A DNA stretch of 64,000 nucleotides. It comes from Streptomyces erythrochromogenes (GTDB lineage Bacteria; Actinomycetota; Actinomycetes; Streptomycetales; Streptomycetaceae). The notes under the pieces are model-generated. The model saw only the letters and a list, made by a program, of their open reading frames with translations, made no database searches and had not been told where the DNA came from. The position numbers and the translations under genes were made by a program. Shown piece by piece: positions 59,420-64,000 of the stretch; positions within the stretch are counted from its first letter, which is position 1; each line of letters opens with the position of its first letter. The stretch covers positions 4,715,501-4,779,500 of the forward strand of contig NZ_CP108036.1 in the NCBI RefSeq assembly GCF_036170895.1, read 5' to 3'.

Positions 59420-59731
59420 CCCGAGAACTCCCCCCGCCGCACCGTCACCCGGCCTCTGCCGAGCTGATGTCCCACCATGCGGCCCAATCGAACGTACCTT
59501 TGCACGCGGGGCTGGGGGCGGCCAACTTTACTGTTCAGTAGCGCACATATCGCGCCAGGCGTAGCGATTTCATGTGCTGATGGCGGCCTCAGGTCGTGGT
59601 TGCAGAAGCAATGTGTGTGGGTCGGGGTGTCCGCGTCGACGGTCGGGGGTGTTCGGGGGATGATCGGATGGGAACGCATCCCGGCGGGGACGAGCCGCCG
59701 CGTCGGGACCCGGTCGGAGGACGTGAGGACC
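59420..59731. other. Intergenic region without a recognised gene
   Basis: This 312-bp divergent region between the SseB-like operon and the lipid kinase holds short less GC-rich patches (for example TTTACTGTTCAGTAG near 59526). These probably contain promoters, but I see no gene and no clear motif. Confidence 0.4.
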
Positions 59732-61057
59732 ATGTCGCTCTCGCACCCCGCCGGCGCGCCGCCGCGCGCCCGGCTGTTCGCACTGCTGGCGCTGCTCTGC
59801 GCGCTGGGCGCGGTGGTGGTGCTGGTGGCGTCCGGCGAGGGCGGCGGGCTGATCGTCGTCGTGGTCGGGATGGCCGGCGCGGCGCTCACCGCCGTGGGCA
59901 CGTGGTGGGTCGTCGCCCACCGCGGGCCGGTCCGGCTGGCCGGGGCCGTGCTGGCCGTGGCCGCGCCGGTGGCCATCCTCGTCATCTACGCCCGCGCCGA
60001 CTTGTGGCCCACGGCGCTGGCCGCCATCGTGCTGTGGGCGGCCGCCGTGGTGTGCGCGCGGACGGCGCTGCGCGCGGCGCGGCCGTCCGCCGGCATGCGG
60101 GCGGTCGCCGCCGACCGCCCCCGGCACCCCGTGCTGATCATGAACCCGAAGTCCGGTGGCGGGAAGGTCGGCCGCTTCGGCCTCGTCGAGAAGGGGGAGG
60201 CGCTCGGAGCCCGGGTGGTGCTGCTGGACACGGAGGTCGTCACGGACGTCGCCGCCATCGCCCGCAGGGCGGTCGCCGAGGGGGCGGACCTGCTCGGGGT
60301 GGCCGGCGGCGACGGCACCCAGGCCCGGGTGGCCGAGGTGGCGGCCGAGCACGGCCTGCCGTTCCTGGTGATCTCCGCGGGTACCAGGAACCACTTCGCC
60401 ATGGACCTCGGCCTGGACCGCGAGGACCCGGCCCGGTGCCTGGACGCCCTGGCGGACGGCGAGGAGCTCAGGATCGACCTGGGCTTCGTGGGCGGCCGCG
60501 CCTTCGTGAACACGGCCTCCTTCGGCGTCTACGCGGAGGTCGTGCAGCGCCCGGAGTACCGGGACGCCAAGGCGGACTCGGCGCTGGACGCACTGCCCGA
60601 CCTGCTGCTCGGCTACGCCGGCCACACCCTCGAAGCGGCGGCCGACGGGACGCGTCTGGAGGCCCAGCAGGCACTGTTGATCAGCAACAACCCCTACTCG
60701 TCCCCCGAACCGATGGCCGTGGGCGCCCGCCGGGCCCGCCTCGACCTCGGCGTGCTGGGCGTCGTCGGGATCCGGGTGAACAATGCCGCCCAGGCCGCCG
60801 ACGTCGCCCTGCGGGGCGCGCGGGCGACCGGCCTGCACGTCCTGACCTCCCGGCAGGTCGTCATCGCATCGGAGGCGGAGGACATCCCGGTCGCCGTGGA
60901 CGGGGAGGCCCTGACGCTGCCCACGCCCGTCACCTGCTCCATCCGCCCCGGCGCCCTGCGCGTACTGGTGCCGAGGGAACGCCCCGGCGCCCCGGTGGCC
61001 GGTCCGCCCATGGAGTGGCGCGACGTCCTCGCGCTGGCCTTCAACCGGCTGCGGTGA
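59732..61057 (+). CDS. Membrane-anchored diacylglycerol/lipid kinase family protein
   Basis: The protein has 441 aa from ATG 59732 (GAGGAC just upstream; GTG 59723 possible). Four N-terminal TMs cover ~15-115 (LFALLALLCALGAVVVLVAS, LIVVVVGMAGAALTAVGTWW). The DAGK catalytic domain follows: LIMNPKSGGGKVGRF, the nucleotide loop GVAGGDGTQARVAEVA (~190) and ISAGTRNHFAMDLG. It should phosphorylate a lipid such as diacylglycerol or undecaprenol-like alcohol; the fused membrane domain is common in actinomycetes. Confidence 0.9.
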   Translation: MSLSHPAGAPPRARLFALLALLCALGAVVVLVASGEGGGLIVVVVGMAGAALTAVGTWWVVAHRGPVRLAGAVLAVAAPVAILVIYARADLWPTALAAIVLWAAAVVCARTALRAARPSAGMRAVAADRPRHPVLIMNPKSGGGKVGRFGLVEKGEALGARVVLLDTEVVTDVAAIARRAVAEGADLLGVAGGDGTQARVAEVAAEHGLPFLVISAGTRNHFAMDLGLDREDPARCLDALADGEELRIDLGFVGGRAFVNTASFGVYAEVVQRPEYRDAKADSALDALPDLLLGYAGHTLEAAADGTRLEAQQALLISNNPYSSPEPMAVGARRARLDLGVLGVVGIRVNNAAQAADVALRGARATGLHVLTSRQVVIASEAEDIPVAVDGEALTLPTPVTCSIRPGALRVLVPRERPGAPVAGPPMEWRDVLALAFNRLR

Positions 61058-61186
61058 CGGCGGGGGCGCGATTCCCCCGGGATGCCCGGCCTCCGGTGCG
61101 GCGTCACAATGAGTCTTACCCGGTGTACCGGGCGGGCCCGGTGCCCCCCGCTGTTCCCGCTGGTCGTGCGCGGATAGGAGACAGCC

Positions 61187-61438
61187 GTGAAGGACCTCAA
61201 GTTCGAGCAGAAGAGTTCCCTCTCACGCCTTGAGGCCGCCGATCAGCTCGCTGCGCTCGCGGAGGCGCTGCGGCACGGCGGCAACGCCGAACTGGAACTC
61301 GGCCCCGGGACGATGAGCCTGCGGGTCCCCGACGAACTCAGCACCGAGATCGAGGTCGAGGTCGGCGACGGGCAGATCGAGATGGAGATCGAGCTCAAGT
61401 GGCCCACCACGTCCACGCGGTCCGGAGCCCAGTCATAG
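61187..61438 (+). CDS. Amphi-Trp domain protein
   Basis: The 83-aa protein starts at GTG 61187 with AGGAG upstream. It matches the amphi-Trp family: KFEQKSSLSRLEAADQLAAL, MSLRVPDELSTEIEVEV and the closing IELKWP with its single Trp. These small amphipathic beta proteins are of unknown role. Its TAG stop overlaps the GTG of the next gene by one base, so the two are coupled. Confidence 0.85.
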   Translation: MKDLKFEQKSSLSRLEAADQLAALAEALRHGGNAELELGPGTMSLRVPDELSTEIEVEVGDGQIEMEIELKWPTTSTRSGAQS

Positions 61439-62037
61439 TGGCCCCGGACGGCCCCGGGAAGATCCCGGAGACGGCCGCGGAGCGCGAGCCCGAGCTCGAC
61501 CCGGAGGCCGCTGCTGCGGCGGCCGCCGCAGCAGCCGCGGAAGCAGCCGCCGAGCCGGACTCGCATGAGGCCCGCGGCGACTACACCGGCGCCGTCTACG
61601 GCTCGCTGCTCGCCGCCTCCGTCATCGTCGGCGCCGGAACCCTCGGCTCGTTCCCGCGGCTGCAGCTCATCGTGCTGCTGCTGGGCACCGGCGTCGTCTT
61701 CTGGGCCGCGCACGTCTTCGCCCGCCTCTTCGGGGCCCGCCTCCTCGTGGGCCGGCTGAGCTGGAGTGTGATCCGCCGCGTCTCCCGCCAGGAGCGCCCC
61801 ATCATCGAGGCGGCCGTCCCGCCCGCCGCCGCGGCGGCCATCACCCCGCTCTTCGACCTGGGGCCGCAGGGCATCGCGTGGCTGGCGCTCCTGGTCGCCC
61901 TGGCCGGGCAGGTCGGCTGGGCGACCGTGGCCGCCAAACGCGCCGGCGCCTCCCGCCGCCTGATGGTGGTCGCCGGCGCCATCAACCTCCTCCTCGGGCT
62001 GCTCATCGTGCTGCTCAAGGTCGGGCTCCAGCACTGA
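61438..62037 (+). CDS. Four-TM membrane protein
   Basis: The 199-aa protein starts at GTG 61438. A ~45-residue Glu/Ala-rich cytoplasmic N-terminus (with a run of 12 Ala) is followed by four TMs (AVYGSLLAASVIVGAGTLG, LIVLLLGTGVVFWAAHVFA, IAWLALLVALAGQVGWATV, VAGAINLLLGLLIVLLKVG). It is probably partnered with the amphi-Trp protein. No family recognised. Overlaps the aminotransferase end by 23 bp. Confidence 0.8.
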   Translation: MAPDGPGKIPETAAEREPELDPEAAAAAAAAAAAEAAAEPDSHEARGDYTGAVYGSLLAASVIVGAGTLGSFPRLQLIVLLLGTGVVFWAAHVFARLFGARLLVGRLSWSVIRRVSRQERPIIEAAVPPAAAAAITPLFDLGPQGIAWLALLVALAGQVGWATVAAKRAGASRRLMVVAGAINLLLGLLIVLLKVGLQH

Positions 62038-63298
62038 GGCCCCGCGGCGTCGCGCCGTACTCCGCCAGGGCCGCCCCGAGGCGGCCGACCCCCTCGGCGA
62101 TCTCCCGCGGGGTGTGCGTCGTGAAGGACAGGCGCAGCGTGCGCGGGTCCGGGGCGCCCGTGTGGAAGGGGGCTCCCGGGACGAAGGCGACGCCGTGCGC
62201 CACGGCCGTCCTCAGCAGGGCCGTCGCGTCGTGGTCCTCCGGGAGCCGGGCCCACACGAACATCCCGCCCTCGGGCCGGTTCCAGGCGCAGCCCGGCGGA
62301 AGGGTCCGGCCCAGGGCGCCCAGCAGGGCGTCGCGCCGCTCGCGGTACGCGGCGCGCACGGTGCCTATGTGCGCGTCCAGGTCCACCGTCGCCAGGTAGT
62401 GCGCCGCGGCCAGCTGGTCCACCGTGGAGGTGTGCAGGTCCGCCGCCTGCTTCGCGACCGCCGCGGCCCGCAGGAGCGCCGCCGGTGCGCGGAGCCAGCC
62501 CAGGCGCAGCCCGGGAGCCATGGTCTTCGAGAAGCTGCCGAGCAGGGCCGTACGGTCCTCCGCGCCCGGGTGGGCGGCGAGCCACGGGACGTCCCGGCCC
62601 TCGTAGCGCAGGTCCCCGTACGGGTCGTCCTCCACCAGCCACAGGCCGAGCCGGGCCGCGATCTCCGCGACCGCGGCCCGGCGGGATGCCGGCAGGGTGC
62701 GGCCCGTCGGGTTCTGGAAGGTCGGGATCGTGTAGAGCAGCTTCGGCCGCTCCCGCGCGACGAGTTCCGCGAGCGCGTCCGGCAGGATGCCCTCCTCGTC
62801 GCAGGGCACGGGCACCACCCGCGCCCCCGCCAGCCCGAAGCACTGGAGTGCGGCGAGGTAGGTGGGGTTCTCGGCCAGCACCACGTCGCCCGGCTCGATC
62901 AGGGCGGCGGTGACGAGGGTGAGGGCCTGCTGGGAGCCGGAGGTGACGACCACGTCGTCCGCGCCGGTCGCAAGCCCGCGCGCCGTCGCCCGCGCCGCTA
63001 CGGCCGCGCGGAGCTCCGGCGCGCCCTCGGTGGTCGAGTACTGGAGCGCGCGGCGCGCCGAGAGCGCGAAGGCGGCGTCGTACGCGGCGCGCAGGCCCTC
63101 GGTGTCGAAGAGTTCGGGCGCGGGGAGGCCGCCGGCGAAGGAGACGATCCCGGGCCGCTGGGTGAGCGCGAGGATCTCGCGTACGGGAGAGCCTTCGACC
63201 GAGGTGGCACGGGCGGCGAACGCGGGCGGTGCGACGGCGGCGGCTACGGCAGTGGTGGTGGCGGCGGCGGTGGCGGTGGCGGCAGCGACAGCGGGCAC
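62015..63298 (-). CDS. PLP-dependent aminotransferase class I/II (2-aminoadipate/MocR-aminotransferase-like)
   Basis: The 427-aa protein starts at GTG 63298; its first ~30 residues are Ala/Thr/Val-rich and possibly spurious. The fold-type I signature is complete: FAGGLPAPELFD, YSTTEGAPELRAAVA, TIPTFQNPTGRTLP, VEDDPYGDLRYEG and the PLP lysine in GSFSKTMAPGLRLGW (~257). It resembles LysN/aromatic aminotransferases without the GntR domain of MocR proteins. Confidence 0.9.
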   Translation of the reverse strand: MPAVAAATATAAATTTAVAAAVAPPAFAARATSVEGSPVREILALTQRPGIVSFAGGLPAPELFDTEGLRAAYDAAFALSARRALQYSTTEGAPELRAAVAARATARGLATGADDVVVTSGSQQALTLVTAALIEPGDVVLAENPTYLAALQCFGLAGARVVPVPCDEEGILPDALAELVARERPKLLYTIPTFQNPTGRTLPASRRAAVAEIAARLGLWLVEDDPYGDLRYEGRDVPWLAAHPGAEDRTALLGSFSKTMAPGLRLGWLRAPAALLRAAAVAKQAADLHTSTVDQLAAAHYLATVDLDAHIGTVRAAYRERRDALLGALGRTLPPGCAWNRPEGGMFVWARLPEDHDATALLRTAVAHGVAFVPGAPFHTGAPDPRTLRLSFTTHTPREIAEGVGRLGAALAEYGATPRGLSAGARP

Positions 63299-63421
63299 GG
63301 GAGCTCCTCGGGGAGACGGGTGCGCGCATCGTAGCGACAGAAACTTGTAGACGGCATGTATGTATCAGGAGGTGGACGCCGGACGCTCGGCCGCCCTCGA
63401 CCCCGCCCGCCCCCTCCCGAT

Positions 63422-63436
63422 CTGACGCCACATCAG
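63422..63436. promoter_or_regulatory. TetR-type operator, site 8
   Basis: CTGACG-CCA-CATCAG has one mismatch in the right arm and lies 13 bp upstream of the ATG at 63450. Confidence 0.55.
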
Positions 63437-63449
63437 CTAGACCGTTCCC

Positions 63450-64000
63450 ATGACGACAGGAGAGCAGGACCCGCAGCAGGACACCCGCGTCGACGACTAC
63501 GCCGCGCTGGCGGCGGTCGGCCCCTACGGCGTCCGCCCCGGCCATGCGCTGATCACCATGGTGGAGCCGCACCCGGGCCACGAGTACGCGTACAACCGCT
63601 GGTACGAGGACGACCACTACTACGCGGGCGCCATGGCCATGCCGTGGATGTACGCGGGCCGCCGCTGGGTGGCGACCCGCGAGCTCCAGGAGCTGCGCTA
63701 CCCCGAGAAGTCGGCCGTCGCCCAGCCGGTCACCGCCGGCTGCTACATATCGACGTACTGGGTCACCGCGGGCCGCTACGACGAGCACATGAAGTGGACG
63801 GTCGGCATCAACAAGCGGCTGAACCGCGACGGTCGCGTCTACCAGGACCGGACCCACGTCTTCACGGCCTTCCAGGACCACGCGGCCACCGTCTACCGTG
63901 ACGGCGCCGCCGGCCCGCGGGACTACCACGCGCTCGACCACCCGTACGCGGGGCTGGTGGTGCAGGTGGTCGACGCCGACGGCCCGGAGCAGCGGGCCGA
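63450..64000 (+). CDS. EthD/dimeric alpha-beta-barrel-like protein of the catabolic regulon (partial)
   Basis: ATG 63450 opens a frame that continues past the window end (183 codons seen). The sequence ALITMVEPHPGHEYAYNRWY and EDDHYYAGAMAMPWMYAGRRW resembles EthD/NIPSNAP-type dimeric ferredoxin-like folds, often met in steroid and aromatic catabolism. Trp, Tyr and His are unusually frequent. The start has little RBS, and the operator is only 13 bp away, so the leader is short. Confidence 0.8.
   Translation, partial: MTTGEQDPQQDTRVDDYAALAAVGPYGVRPGHALITMVEPHPGHEYAYNRWYEDDHYYAGAMAMPWMYAGRRWVATRELQELRYPEKSAVAQPVTAGCYISTYWVTAGRYDEHMKWTVGINKRLNRDGRVYQDRTHVFTAFQDHAATVYRDGAAGPRDYHALDHPYAGLVVQVVDADGPEQRA

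Noticed and set aside
1..64000. tRNA, rRNA, IS elements, integrases, prophage or attachment sites
   Set aside because: No cloverleaf-like or CCA-ending sequence, no transposase or integrase domain, and no direct-repeat pair of att type was seen on reading the intergenic regions.

Overview
The window is very GC-rich, with strongly GC-biased third codon positions, purine-rich Shine-Dalgarno sites and frequent GTG/TTG starts. Gene content is that of a Streptomyces chromosome: AfsK/AfsR/AfsS-type regulators, DUF397 with an XRE/DUF5753 regulator, a fused FO synthase and many F420-linked enzymes. I see no rRNA, tRNA, CRISPR array, IS element or prophage.

Layout. (1) 1-3281: a thiolase-superfamily gene (cut by the window edge) divergent from an acyl-CoA dehydrogenase and a Ddn-like F420 protein, then a TetR gene. 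(2) 3567-7527: a VOC protein in the place of kbpA, an AfsK-type kinase with a PQQ propeller, and a cyclophilin. (3) 7630-11823: crotonase, DUF35 and Ltp-type thiolase genes divergent from an acyl-CoA ligase, a CoA-ester side-chain cleavage set. (4) 11811-17450: a LppU-like membrane protein, a methyltransferase, the AfsS-like repeat peptide and AfsR. (5) 17583-23332: an amidohydrolase, an MFS pump, two secreted proteases and a NUDIX protein. (6) 23419-29054: a MacAB-like export system with a lipoprotein, divergent from its probable two-component system; then an L,D-transpeptidase and a PaxB/Pyr4-like membrane protein. (7) 30643-37078: a catabolic run of two LLM oxidoreductases, an SDR, a D-aminoacylase-type amidohydrolase and an aldehyde dehydrogenase. 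(8) 37127-53900: accessory genes, including AlkC-like repair, an APC permease, an HxlR-controlled MBL/NmrA/MFS set, XRE-DUF397, an orphan YefM antitoxin, another LLM enzyme, an ADP-ribosylglycohydrolase and a secreted tyrosine phosphatase. (9) 54077-64000: fbiC, an SDR, a decayed polymorphic toxin with an intact putative immunity gene, a lipid kinase, an aminotransferase and a partial last gene.

The strongest unifying signal is a 15-bp palindrome, CTGACG-NNN-CGTCAG, found at eight intergenic places (611, 735, 10080, 17547, 30567, 32444, 57506, 63422). Each lies just upstream of an acyl-CoA, steroid-like or F420-linked catabolic gene. This looks like one dispersed regulon of a TetR-type repressor, probably the one at 2634-3281. 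One site lies in the shared promoter region of afsR and an amidohydrolase, which could couple lipid catabolism to the AfsK-AfsR-AfsS antibiotic switch. The afsS-like gene itself has a textbook SARP/PHO-type 11-bp direct repeat placed 8 bp upstream of a candidate -10. All functional statements are read from sequence and from memory of families; no database search was run.
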